Below, one piece after another: positions 23,793-34,861 of a stretch of 45,364 nucleotides of DNA. The stretch is from NCBI GenBank assembly GCA_011800805.1, contig MPNW01000143.1:1-45364 (forward strand), written 5' to 3'. The translations under genes were made by a program, and so were the position numbers. This stretch comes from Hirudo medicinalis. Taxonomy: Eukaryota; Annelida; Clitellata; Hirudinida; Hirudinidae. The first letter of the stretch is position 1. Each line of letters begins with the position of its first letter. A model generated the notes under the pieces. That model made no database searches, was not told the DNA's origin, and saw only the letters and a program-made list of their open reading frames with translations.

Positions 23793-25128
23793 TAATAACA
23801 TATATTACGTCAACATATGACGTAGCGATTGGCTGACCAATAGCGATAAATTGAATTAAGCAATTGTTGGCAACGAAATGATTCGACCTTTTCCTGGGGG
23901 TCGTGAACACGACAACTTCATTGCGAGGGGGTGTCGAAGAGGAATCCATTGCCGCGAGAGGGCCGAAGTCGAACTTTGGATGGTGGAACAATCGCCGAAC
24001 AATCGTGCCCGACAGACCTTCAGCACGTTCAACATAATTTCTCCCGTTTTGCCAAAAATAAACTCCACTAATTTTGATTCAAAGCAAGGTGGTTTGACTC
24101 AAAACATGACGAGCTTAAAAGAACAATGAACATGAAAATGTAAATGTTCCTTTTCAACTGCATTCAACATCAAAGCATCGAAATAAAAACTAAACAGAAA
24201 CGAATTTCTCATGAATTCAACATATTTTTCTGTGTCCTGTGAACTCTTCTGTTACAATTCCAGAGAATTTATGAATGAAATTGAAAATAATTCAAACAAT
24301 AATTTGATCGTTGACGACAATATTTTTACACTCGCCTTATTAATATTTTGGCCATCTTTAATTCCTTTTACAGCATTAATTGGATTCTTCTCTTAACTCC
24401 ATCTGTAAGAGCAGACTACTAATATTCAAATTTTTCCCCCTGGGAACATCAATCGACCTCCGTGTACCACCCCCCCTCTTTTTCCCCATCCCACCCCTCA
24501 TTTTGAGGAGAGACATATTACCAGGCTATTTTGGAGTATTTATAGGGAGCTGAGTGTGTCAAAGTCATATCCCGTGAGCTCTTACTTTTAAAGTCCCCCA
24601 AAAGTGCTTCCTCTCAGAGTCCATAAATTCGATGAAATTTTCTCGTTCAACTCGACTGTGTAAAGAATCATCCAGTCCATCATCATGGCGGGCGAAAGGA
24701 GCTTTCTCCGTTTTCACGAAAAGGTGCGTCCGGGTTCCTCGTCTACGTGTTCTCGATTCGTGATGAGGACCGGTGATGGATAAATGCTTGTGTTCCACAT
24801 GTGGTGCCACGTGTGCTTCCAAACACCGATTTACTCGCAGACGTCGATAAGACGTTCGTCTTTGAACCCGATGATCGATCTCTGATCCCGGCCGATGAAC
24901 AGTTCGGGTCGTCACGGTGATGATATTATTTGATATTATGATGTTATTATTCTCATTGTCGATTGTGCTGTTTGGGTAACAAGGCTGTAACAACCGTCAG
25001 GAACTGTCATTTGTCATATTGTGGATTTGTCAATATTGGTGTTTGGCTTGTTTGGCGATGACGATGCTGTTGCTGATGGTGATGATGATGATGATTATGG
25101 TGATGATGATGCTCAAAATCCTTGACAG
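23793..25128. other. Upstream flank of the RBFOX-like gene
   Basis: Moderately higher GC at 23870-24010 and 24560-24930, where a 142-codon minus-strand frame has no recognised domain. GAT triplets occur at 25075-25115. N-terminal RBFOX exons may lie here or beyond the window, but none is identified. Confidence 0.4.
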
Positions 25129-27048
25129 CAAACAGAAGATGCATCAGATGATCAGAAGATATCAAGCTCATCCACTGACGTCACTTCATGTGATGGACCA
25201 AAGAAACTGCATTTTTCAAACCTGCCTTTTCGTTTTAGAGAGACTCATCTGAGAAGTCTCTTGAAGGTAAAGACATTAAATTATGAATTTGCAGTAAATT
25301 GTGAATTATAACTGTGTTTAATTGAAATTAACAACACTTAAAAATCAAATTAATACTATGACATCATGGAATATCAACTTATTAGTTTGCCTAAGTCGGA
25401 ATGTTCTTACTAGTATTCCTAACAACAACATTAATACTACTACTACTACTATTAATAATAATAATAGTAATAATAATTATTATAATAATACAATCATAAT
25501 AATTATAAATATTATTCATATAATTTATGTATAATTTTTATATTATTATTAATATTATCATAATTCCAAACATTAATATTATTAATACCATCATAATAAA
25601 AATTATTATTATAAATTAATTATTATTAATATAATAATTATTGTTATTATATTTATTATTATATATTATAACATTTTTTAATATGTTAATTTCATAAATA
25701 ATAATATTTTTAATAATATTATATTATAATTATCATTATTAAAATTATAATATATATTATTCCAATTGTATTGTATATTAATTATAATTATAATGTATGA
25801 TCTTTATAAATAATAAATAATATTATAATATATTATAATTAAAATTATATATTGATAATAATATTATTATATAATATTTATATAATAAATAGTATAGTAA
25901 AATTATAGTATAGTATAATATAATTATAATAAAATAAAATAATATTAATATATTAATATTATTATAATATTATTTTTAATATTATATTACATTATATATT
26001 ATATATTATATTAATTTAATATTATTTTTATATAAAATAATATTATAATAATATTATATATTTAAATATATATTATAATTAAATATATGTTATATATTAC
26101 TTTTTATATATTATATTATTATTATTATAATATTAATATATTATTATTAATGAATTATTATATATATTATTTTTATATATTATTATATTACATTATTATA
26201 ATATTATTATTATAAATAATGACAAAGTACGTATTCATAAATGCGAATTATAACTTTAATTATTTGGTTATCAACGTAAAATGAAAATATTATAATTTTT
26301 ATGAAGTGAGGCGGATATTTAAGTTGAATATGTTTTATATTTTAAGCAATTTGGAGACATTCTCAACATTGAAATCATTTTCAATGGACGTGGGTCAAAG
26401 GTCAGTCGAATAATTTTGGCATAATTTCATTTGAATAACTGAATAATCCTTGAATAATTTGTTGCCACGATTGTTCAAGAATTCAACTTTTTTTCATGTT
26501 GTTCTCGGCGCCATGAAATTTGTCAGCATTGCACGAAGGAAGACATCAATTTCTCTGAGACACAAAACATTGTTCAATGTTCAATATGTTGGCGAAAGTT
26601 TTTTTACAAAATAAAAAAAAGATAAAGACAGATGAGGGAACCTCAAGATGGATGAGTGGAAAGGTTTATGAATGAACTCGGTTGTGCACATGGAATGAGC
26701 GGATGAAAAACGCGAGAAGACAAGCGGAAGTCAAGTCTTACGCCTCGAAAGAAAGTCAAAAGTCTGTAAGAAATTTCAAAGTCTGTGACGAGCAGACGTT
26801 TTAAGTTTGAGCGGGATGCTTTCGATTGCTTCCGACCGATACTCTTCTCACATTCAATGCTTTCAACAAATCAATAAATAAATACATCAATAAATAAAAA
26901 ATTAATAAAACTCCAAATCTATTTAAATCAATAATAAACAAATTTGTACTTCCAGGGGTTTGGGTTCGCAACGTTCGCACGACAATCTGAGGCTGAAACT
27001 GCCAGGCTCCAGCTGAACGGGGTCATCATCGAAGGAAGAAAAATCGAA
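25129..27048 (+). CDS. RBFOX-like: RBFOX-like RNA-binding protein, three RRM exons (partial gene)
   Basis: RBFOX proteins bind (U)GCAUG in pre-mRNA and control alternative splicing in neurons and muscle. Exon A is 25129-25266 (138 nt, donor gtaaag). It gives an acidic/serine linker then GPKKLHFSNLPFRFRETHLR, matching the RBFOX phrase beginning PKRLHVSNIPFRFRD. Exon B is 26347-26400 (54 nt, QFGDILNIEIIFNGRGSK). Exon C is 26956-27048 (93 nt, starting GFGFATF and ending EGRKIE). All joins are phase 0. The 54- and 93-nt sizes equal those of vertebrate RBFOX RRM exons. RNP2 (LHFSNL), RNP1 (KGFGFATF) and the RNA-stacking phenylalanines are kept, but several helix residues differ. The C-terminal linker exon was not found: after EGRKIE the donor is poor (gttctc) and a better one (gtaaat) lies at 27086. 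This could be an incomplete view, a divergent paralogue or a decaying copy. Confidence 0.8.
25535..26225. repeat. A+T-only tract in an RBFOX-like intron
   Basis: Roughly 690 bp with almost no G or C, built from ATTA, TATA and AATAT words without a fixed period. It lies in the intron between exon A and exon B. Confidence 0.9.
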
Positions 27049-27799
27049 GTTCTCTCATCTTCCTTGTCTTCTCGTTTTTTGTCTCGTAAATATAAAAAAA
27101 AACACTTTTTTACAATTCTCCGAAGTTCTCATTTTACTTGATTTTACTCCTGTTTTAAAGAAATATTTTCAGACATTTTTATTTGCTCCAGCATCGTTTA
27201 TTTTGATTTATTTTCGATAAAGTTTTGTTTTGTAAAGTTTTTGTTTTGTTTCCATCGCCTGAAAAATTTGGAGGGAATTAAAAATTGAAACATGCAAATC
27301 GATCATTGTACGGTCGAATGACATGGATCTTCGTTTAAAGAGAGTGTTTGTGATTGAGAGTTGTGATTGATAACAACAACAAGTATCTTATTTTTATTAT
27401 ATTATAATAATTATATTAATTACCGTAATAAATTAATTATGTTGGCAATATTAAAAACAAAGTGTTGAAACGTCTGCCCATCAGGTCAACGAAGCGACCA
27501 AGAACTACCCAAAGAAAAGGCATTCCTACCATAAAAGTCTGTTGATTTATGCAATCATTCATGCGTGTGAAAGTGATGCCAATAATGCCGTTATTGGCGC
27601 TGCTGACGATGACGATGATAATATTACTGATGTTGCTATTAGCAATGATGGTGAGAACAGAAGAAATTCATGACAATTCATTCTCCCATCCATCTTGTTT
27701 GTCGTGTAAAATGTGACTTTATTGTTGTCAACGAGAGTCCAATCATCGATTTCATTCATTCATATCTTGAAACTCTCTCCATCCTTCCTTCCATCCAGC
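27049..27799. other. Region after the last clear RBFOX-like exon
   Basis: Read-through of exon C would stop at 27141. The rest is AT-rich. No exon like the conserved RBFOX linker (VNNATARV type) is seen. Confidence 0.5.
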
Positions 27800-27801
27800 A
27801 G

Positions 27802-28172
27802 GACATCATCATCACCACCATCTCCATGCACCGGAAGTGATTGGTGAGAGACACGAGGGGGTTCACTCCACTAGCAACATCTGTCAACAACAGCCAGCCA
27901 ATCCGACGTCAGAAACCGAGCAACAACATTTGTATAAACAACAACAACATTTACATAAACAACAGCAACAACGACCATTCAATCATCTTCCTCCTCCAAA
28001 GAACGACTTGCTCATCTCCATGGAAACCACTTTCCCGCCGAAAATTTTAACGCCACTCCAAATCTCTCCTCTTATCTTAACTGGGTTGGTTATCCTCTCC
28101 TCATTCCTACTCATCTCATTTTTGTTGGGTGGGGGGCGGAGGGTAATTTATTTTGGGGAGTCAAATGATTGA
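27802..28172 (+). CDS. Possible His/Gln-rich exon of the RBFOX-like gene
   Basis: A strong pyrimidine-rich acceptor (CCATCCTTCCTTCCATCCAG, ending about 27801) opens onto a frame with a His run, then PEVIGERHEGVHS, several QQQ blocks, PFNHLPPPKN and a hydrophobic end, stop at 28172. GC is higher than in the flanks. It joins in phase 1 to an exon C extended to the donor at 27086. His/Gln-rich low-complexity regions occur in many splicing regulators. No homology supports it, so it may be noncoding. Confidence 0.25.
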
Positions 28173-28830
28173 GAATCACAAATTGAGCACCCAAAGAGCG
28201 CCCGGATTTTAAGCACAACGAGCGAACAAGAGGGGTTTGATTTAATCTCCGACGAACGATTTGAGGCTGATCCACACCCCTCGAGTTCGATTCCAATCTC
28301 TGCCCAGATTCACGCCGAGAGGATTAACCTGACCTATGTCACAATGCGACACCTCTCAAGGCTGTCATGACGACGAAAAATATTTTCATGAAATTTCAGT
28401 TTTAGATATAATTTTTTATAAACTAAATTTATTTTATAAATTAATTATTTTAAAAAGTAAATTTATGAAGGAAAGATTAATTATAATAAAATAAAAATAG
28501 CGTTGAATTGTTGATTTATCAAACAGAAAATTTTTATTAGTGAAATAAATATTATTTTTTCAGGGTTCCTGTTGACAAATCGTTAATGGTGCAGAGTTCT
28601 GATAACGTGAGAAGAAACATGTTTTTCGGCATTACATCATAATGAGAGCATTAACTTATCAAAATATTATCGATTAAAGTGCCAAAACAAAATATAATAA
28701 TCATATTAATAATAAATAATTCCATGACATAAACACACCTTTATATCAAATAATAATCATTTAACATTTTAAATTACTATTCATTTTCTCAACATTAACA
28801 TAATCGAAGTAAATACAGCCATCGTCGTCG
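28173..28830. other. Intergenic or intronic, no firm feature
   Basis: A B-box-like GAGTTCGATTCC near 28283 may be a SINE relic. A short segment at 28564-28606 has good acceptor and donor consensus but is closed by stops in two frames. Nothing firm. Confidence 0.4.
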
Positions 28831-28834
28831 TCGT

Positions 28835-28835
<1 letters not shown>

Positions 28836-28883
<48 letters not shown>

Positions 28884-28890
28884 TTGTGTT
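28836..28890. repeat. (GTT)n microsatellite, block 1
   Basis: GTT triplets with GCT interruptions after a short CGT run. Confidence 0.9.
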
Positions 28891-28966
28891 GTTAAAATAA
28901 TTCCACAAACGTTGGTCACAAAAGCATTGTCAGCAATTTCATCTTCCAGACCTCCACAAGGAAACN

Positions 28967-28969
28967 TAG

Positions 28970-29008
<39 letters not shown>
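28967..29008. repeat. (GTT)n microsatellite, block 2, after an N
   Basis: A second pure GTT block begins directly after a lone N at 28966, 75 bp from the first, suggesting an unresolved repeat length. Confidence 0.85.
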
Positions 29009-29009
<1 letters not shown>

Positions 29010-30744
29010 GAAACAACATCTTGTGGTCTTGTGGTTGCGAATTGAAAATGATGTTTAATCAAGTAGATGAAATGTGTCACCCACTACTGCCAAGTAAATA
29101 ACAACATTACTTGTCTCAGCGTCATCGTCGTCATCATCACTCATCATCATCAGCATTTAAAATCTTTCCTTGGCAGGTTCTCCTCCCACTGAGGCTTCAA
29201 CAGCATCAGATTTATTCCAAGTAATTCATTCATTTCCAGCACTTCAATTCAATCTCCCTAACCTCGGCCTAACAACAAGTTTTGTTTCTTGATAATTCAA
29301 AATATTAATGAATGTTACACCTTGCAACTTAACACTTACAATGTTTTATAATGCAAACGTCATATTATTATTGTACTACTTCGCCAACTTTCATAATATG
29401 TAATATATTACAAGTTAAAGATTACTGAATTCATCACAGCAATCTTCTATCGATTGGGATTCCAGCGAACACTTACGTCATCGGAGGTTTTCCTCCAGTC
29501 AATGGTGAGGCGTTTGCAATCAACTTATGTGGCAGGTTTCAGTTTGAAGTCATCGTGTTCAAATCCTGGAGTTGCCAAGATTGGATTATAAAATTAAGGG
29601 TGGCATTTTTATATTTATTGTTATGTTGGTGATTCTTTTATCACTTTGTTAAATTAATGCCTCAGTTGCGAGGTTTAGACTTATTATTGGAATTATTCAA
29701 AAATAATATTTATATTACGTATTTCAAATACATTAAACAATAATAATAACAATTAATTATCTACAAACATAAAGACAACACGAGCGAATTAGCACTTTAT
29801 TAAGCACAAGTGAAAGATAAAGTTTAAGAAATAAAAATAATTAAATATCTTTAATTAATTATAAATAATATTTAAAATAATCACAACAGAATAATTAGAA
29901 GTGTTTCGTAAACTTTGTTTGAAATGATAACAAGAATTGAAGAAGTGAAATTTTTAAAATGAGGCAGACGATTTTGTAAGAGAGGGAAATAGAGTGTCAT
30001 GAATGTGCATTGGTCAGTTCTTTGTATCCTTTTGGGGATGTTCCCAAGTTCTAATGAGCAGTAGTTGTTGTATACTTTTCTTACAAGTACGTTATTAATA
30101 TTATTAACTCTTTATTAACATTGTTGGCTTTATTATATAACAAGATATCGTATTTCTCCATGTTTTAAGACGCACTTTGATTTTTTAACAAGCTCGAAAT
30201 AGCGGAAATGTAAGTAAAAAAATCTACAACCGCTGCGTAAGACGCTCCCAGTTTTTAGACCCTAAATTTTTCGAAAAAAGTGCTTTTTTTTTAAAATCTT
30301 ATATATAGAGAAAGACGGTAGCTACAACTTGTTTGCGTGAGAAGCAAGCATAATTTCTTTGATGTTGCCACATGACATGAAATTTCAGTTCCATAAGAGG
30401 TTGTCCACTTAGTGGGAGGATTTCCCTTGGGCACGCTGACGCTGTTGGATCTCTGTTGTACTACTTAACTATGTATTTATTGCTGCGTTGCTTACTTGCA
30501 AGTCATGGTTTGCTTGTTGTTTTCTCTCGGTATTTTGTTACAGTATCCAATTAAAAATTATTATTTAAGATTTGTATTTAAATTTATTTAACGTAAACTA
30601 TAATTGAATGTGTTGATTATACAGGATTTCAGCACCACAGAACGTCGTAAGACACTTTGTCCAGAAACTATTTTAGTTTGACTTGTTTGAAAGTCGAGAA
30701 TTGAGTCGAAATTCATTATTCCTTATCCTAAAGAATATCGTTGG
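29009..30744. other. Gene-poor stretch
   Basis: AT-rich. A tRNA-like B box (GTGTTCAAATCCTGG, about 29557) may be a SINE relic. No gene seen. Confidence 0.45.
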
Positions 30745-30922
30745 CAGTGCCAGATTTAGGCATGGTCGGGATGTGCCACTGCGCAAGGACCTCCACCAAT
30801 CTAAGGAACCTTTTTTTTTTGTCAGGGGGTCAAGGGGGGCAACAGGACTGGCGCAAAGGCTTGTGAGCCTCCACCACTACTGCATCGGCATCGGGGCCTC
30901 CACCTGGGTAAATCCGACGCTG
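30745..30922. mobile_element. Short hAT-like inverted-repeat element (MITE)
   Basis: Left end CAGTGCCAGATTTA (30745-30758) and right end reading inward CAGCGTCGGATTTA (30922-30909) agree at 11 of 14 bases and match the CAG...GGATTTA ends common on hAT-derived elements. The interior is GC-rich with CCTCCACC runs, and has no transposase. The 8-bp flanks (ATCGTTGG and TATTTGGG) are not a clean duplication, so the ends may be eroded. Confidence 0.55.
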
Positions 30923-33260
30923 TATTTGGGATTTTAAAATTGTTGTCCCACATTACTAAAACAAATTACTAGAGAGTTTACATTGAAATTACAATTGGTC
31001 TTTCAGTCACGTCAAATATCAAATTTCATCATCGCGGAGGCATGCAACTTTAGCAGTCATTATGGTGTCATCGTCATCTCTTTATTGACTCTGAAGGTTT
31101 ATTGCTGATGGCTTTTTGCACATTTGTTGACAAATAAATGAAACAAAACCGTTCAATTAGATCTGTTTGCGTCATTGGTTCGATAATTGGATGATTGATA
31201 ATCCAATAAAGACGTCACTTTCCATCCAAGCGAAACAGATGCACAGGAAATGGAAGTGCACTGGATTTCTATGGACTAATTTGACTGGAAGGGAGATTAA
31301 GTTTATTGACCAGTTATCGACCGCTTTAATGGATTCATTGATTCATTAACTGATGATGTTGTGATCCATTAAGAGAGGCTCACAAACAGCGGTGTGGTAT
31401 TGGTTGACTACGTAATGAAATATGAAGAAAGATACCGCCCACCATAAATACATTCTTCCAAGATTTAAAATAAATTTATTGAGAATAAGATAATTATCAT
31501 GACATGAATTACGTAACAGTTAATTATGCACATAATGCAATAAAACAAATATTTCGCTTTACGGAATTAATCAAAAATGCAATGGAACCAAAATGTTCTC
31601 GAAAATCCAATTTTAAATCTGAATATTCAAATAACTTTGCCTGAAATGGCGTCAGATTAAATCTACTCATAAAATTTATGGCATAGAGTATTTCTCGGAG
31701 GCCATGTAAGGACTGACATTACTTAAAATACCCCACCGAAATAGAATTTTCGGATTTCTTCAAAATTAAAATTTAATTTGAACACATTTTCTGTAATTAA
31801 ATAGATTCGTATAAATACTTCAAGTTTTCGTAGTTTTTCTCGAACAAAAAAAAAACATTCCAGGAAAACTTTCAAGTTATTCTGAGTTAAAGGCATCTGC
31901 ATCTGCAACTTCAACATAATGCAGCAATTAACACAGCAGTTCTTGAGGAGCCATGAAGTCCTCGGGTAGGGGCGCTACATAAATGGTAGATCGATTAAAA
32001 AGTGTCTTCACATCCCATTCGGATACATAAGGCACTCAAAAGATCGGCTAAATACAAAATACAAAATGAATTTTGAGTTTAACCACTTCGTCCTTTTTTT
32101 CTGACTCCTGACTAATCATAAGTTCCGTGGCAGCCAGGGATGTTTTCAAGAACGGTAAAAACAAGCGCGGAGGCATGCACAATTTACCGATATTTTCAAC
32201 AAGGCCGACGACAAGTGCAGCTAAAATCCACCGAGAGCAATAGGAAATGTTTAGGTCGCTAGCTAAAGTTTCAGGTTCTCACTTTGATGTTCGTGATCAA
32301 TTCCCCCAAAATAGACTTCAAATTCGATCGGGGACTGATATTAACTAAAGATGTTTTGTCTCCTAACTTAGGCTTCTGGAAGTAGCTAAGCTGCATGTTA
32401 TTTCTATTTTCGACAATTTTTACAGTATTTTACAGAGGCTAATAAATTGAGTAAAAGCAAACACGAAGTTCTTGGTACTTGTAGCGAAATATTTCATATA
32501 TTCGTACTTGGAGCAACAAACCGATGTTTGTACTTATACTACTTAATTAATAAATAATTACTTGGTCCAACGCAAGTAATTGCGTATTTATTTTATGATT
32601 TTACGATAATCAGTTCATATTTTAAAGTTGATTTAATGATAAGGACACTGGTGAAGCAGCGACAAAATGTTTATAATTTATTGCACAACTTATTTTCATT
32701 TTTGACTGCATTTTTGTGCTTTTATGGTATTTGAGAGTAAACCTTTTTTTGCGATGAGCCTTCGGAATGTACGTACGTACGTGGGCCTCAGTACATAGTG
32801 TATAGTTAGCGTATCATAATTTATGAGCTGGATAATGGAAAAGGGTTTAAAATAATAGACATTTAACACATTTAACTTGACTCACAAAAGCACTGCATTC
32901 GTTTAAAATTGTTTCAGCCTTAATAACCTGCAATCTTTCAATAATTACATTTTCTACTTTAAAAAAACCTCAAGTTGGTACACTTCGTGTTGAAGGATAA
33001 CATTTAATGTGGTGCTTGCATGAAATCGGCAACTGATTGGATAAAAATATCATGAATCGTATAAATCGTTTGTCAAAAAAATAACTTCCTCATAATTCAT
33101 GCCTTATTTCTAATCAATACCAGTCTTTAGGTCACCTGCGTAATTTTTTGATCGTTGTACATCCAAACCTTTTTGAAATTTGTTTTTTTATGACAAAAAT
33201 GTTTTTTTTTAATTTATCAGTCGCTATTAATATAAAAAATACAAAGAATCCGAAGCCATA
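30923..33260. other. Intergenic, mostly featureless
   Basis: Holds a SINE tail fragment at about 31940-31990, an ACGTACGTACGT run at 32770 and poly-T runs near 33180-33215. A 60-codon and a 64-codon frame (31167-31349, 31723-31917) show no homology. Confidence 0.45.
31940..31990 (+). repeat. SINE 3' tail fragment
   Basis: GGGTAGGGGCGCTACATAAATGGTAGA at 31964-31990 closely matches the tail of the SINE at the window end (45316-45342). The head with the promoter boxes is missing. Confidence 0.55.
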
Positions 33261-33261
33261 T

Positions 33262-33286
33262 TAATGCATTAATTAATTAATTAATT
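33262..33286. repeat. (ATTA)n repeat
   Basis: Short tetranucleotide run just upstream of the glutaredoxin gene. Confidence 0.8.
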
Positions 33287-33362
33287 ATGGCAGCCATTAT
33301 ATTAAATTATATAGTTGTTTCTATTCCTAGCGGAAATCAGGTGGTGCGCGCACTTGCCACAA

Positions 33363-33882
33363 ATGCTGATTCGAGTAACGATGGATTACGTCAAGTCGAA
33401 AATAACTCAGCATCCCGTGTTCGTTTTTTCCAAGAGTTATTGTCCGTACTGTTACAAAGCCAAACAGGCTTTAGATAATTTAGGAGCAAAATACGAGGTA
33501 GAAGAGATCGAAAGCAGGCCCGATGTCGATGATATTCAAACTGCACTCGGCGAACTGACTGGAGCGCGAACGGCAAGTTTTCACATCTGGGAACCTTTTC
33601 TGATCCAATTTTCATTTTTAACCTTTGTCATGTTTTAAAATGTGCTTATGATTTGAAGTGATGTTTTTTTTTAATTCAATAAAGAAGTAACAGTGATTGA
33701 TTGCCTTACTAATATCCTTCTCATTATTGAAGCAACAACTAGATGCTAATGCTTATGAATTTTTCTTGAAGGTCCCAAGAGTCTTCATAGGGGGGAAGTG
33801 CATTGGAGGTGGTTCAGAGACGTCAAACCTCCACAGAAGTGGAAAACTGGCACAAATGTTGAAGGCTGTCGGGGCTCTGTGA
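33363..33882 (+). CDS. GLRX-like: Dithiol glutaredoxin, two exons
   Basis: Class I glutaredoxins reduce protein disulfides and deglutathionylate proteins using glutathione. Exon 1 is 33363-33572 and exon 2 is 33772-33882 (stop TGA), joined in phase 0, giving 106 residues from the first ATG (33363) or 100 from the second (33381); human GLRX has 106. The active site CPYC lies in VFSKSYCPYCYKAK. The cis-proline loop follows as GART then VPRVFIGGK, and the glutathione-binding GGGSET is present. The intron begins gcaagt, a GC-AG intron with otherwise perfect donor consensus; it ends tcttgaag. A clean acceptor (ttgtttctattcctag) ends 32 bases before the first ATG and may mark a 5' UTR intron or a trans-splice site. 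AATAAA is at 34071. No targeting peptide is visible, so it is probably cytosolic. Confidence 0.92.
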
Positions 33883-34070
33883 TGCATCCAATGTGATCTT
33901 GAAGAAATCAACTGGTCACTTGTTGAAACCTGCTTGTAATGCTTCTACATGCCAATCTCATGCTGCATCGCTTACACACTGCACGGCCCATAACTCAGCT
34001 TTACACCACTCATCCTTTAATAATATGATAACCTATTTTTCAGTATCGAAATATTGTTTCTCTTATGATG

Positions 34071-34076
34071 AATAAA
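34071..34076 (+). terminator. Poly(A) signal for the first glutaredoxin
   Basis: AATAAA about 190 bases after the stop codon, on the coding strand, facing the 3' end of TBCA. Confidence 0.7.
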
Positions 34077-34160
34077 ATCTCAACATTAGAGTCTTTATTT
34101 CAATTCACAAAGATTAAATAAATTTTGGACAAGAGTTGAATAGATAATGGTTTGTGAGTT

Positions 34161-34705
34161 TTATTGCACGGAAGACTTGGACTCTTCAAGAACACTCACA
34201 GCAGCTTTATATTCTTCAGTCTGCTCAGAATCTCTCTCCTGTTCCTGTTGTAAAGGAAAAATTGCTTTTGGTTAACAAACCCATTATGTGGACCATTTAC
34301 CAAGTATGTGAATAGCTTACAATTAGCTTAGACAGCTCTTTCCATGCTGCAATAAATCTACCTTCGCAATCTGATACCATGGTCTTTGACTCAGTGAGTA
34401 ACTCCTCCTTGATTTTGCAAAAAAAAAAAGCAGGAAATAAAATCATGCAAATTCGATCAGCCAATCAATCGTCATTTCACCTGCTTCTTTATAAGGTAGT
34501 CATCTTCATTAGAAGCTCTCATTTGATCAACTTTGGTTTGAATTTCTGCAGCTTCTTTCTCGTATGAGATTTTGTCTTTCAGGAGCCTGCGGAATTAGCG
34601 TTAGTAAACGAGAAAAACTATGCTACGAACCATTTAATACCTTTTCACGACGCCGGTTTTTATCTTAATTTCCCTCAAAACTTTTGCATCGAGCGAAGCA
34701 GACAT
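34161..34705 (-). CDS. TBCA: Tubulin-specific chaperone A, four exons, complete
   Basis: TBCA holds folding intermediates of beta-tubulin released by the CCT chaperonin and passes them on in the cofactor pathway. Minus-strand exons are 34705-34641, 34586-34481, 34407-34321 and 34244-34161. Lengths are 65, 106, 87 and 84 nt, all with GT-AG introns, joining in frame to 113 residues (human TBCA has 108). Diagnostic phrases are REIKIKTGVVKRLLKDK near the N-terminus, YEKEAAEIQTKVDQMRA, YLIKKQ, ESKTMVSDCEGRF and EQTEEYKAA at the C-terminus. The protein is all-helical, as the family's three-helix bundle requires. The stop TAA overlaps an AATAAA on the same strand (34165-34160). A further signal lies near 34100. 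The gene converges with the first glutaredoxin and diverges from the second. Confidence 0.95.
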
Positions 34706-34861
34706 TGTTGAGTCACCGCAGATAGTAGCAACGGACGAAAATACACGCCTAAACACAACAATGATACGAGCATATAAATGCTGAACCTATCTATTGGTTC
34801 TTTGTTTTGGCTCGTGACTTCGGCGTTTTGAGATTATTTTGTGTTCGGAAACTACTTAAAT
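34706..34861. promoter_or_regulatory. Bidirectional promoter region, TBCA / glutaredoxin fusion
   Basis: Only 156 bases separate the two start codons, which point away from each other, so both core promoters and 5' UTRs must lie here or overlap the genes. The stretch has a CATATAAATG element (TATA-like on the + strand, about 34772) and an ATTGG (CCAAT on the minus strand) near 34794. Function is inferred from position. Confidence 0.6.

Noticed and set aside
24565..24993. 142-codon minus-strand frame upstream of the RBFOX-like exons
   Set aside because: No recognisable domain, Arg/His-rich composition and no splice or promoter context.
28270..28370. GAGTTCGATTCC as a tRNA-like B box
   Set aside because: Only the T-loop motif is present; nothing else tRNA-like can be folded.
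28564..28606. Segment with good acceptor and donor, considered as the missing RBFOX linker exon
   Set aside because: The phase required by the preceding exon meets a stop, and the only open phase shows no similarity to the linker.
33287..33478. 63-codon frame overlapping the first glutaredoxin
   Set aside because: Different phase from the clearly homologous Grx frame with CPYC; a shadow.
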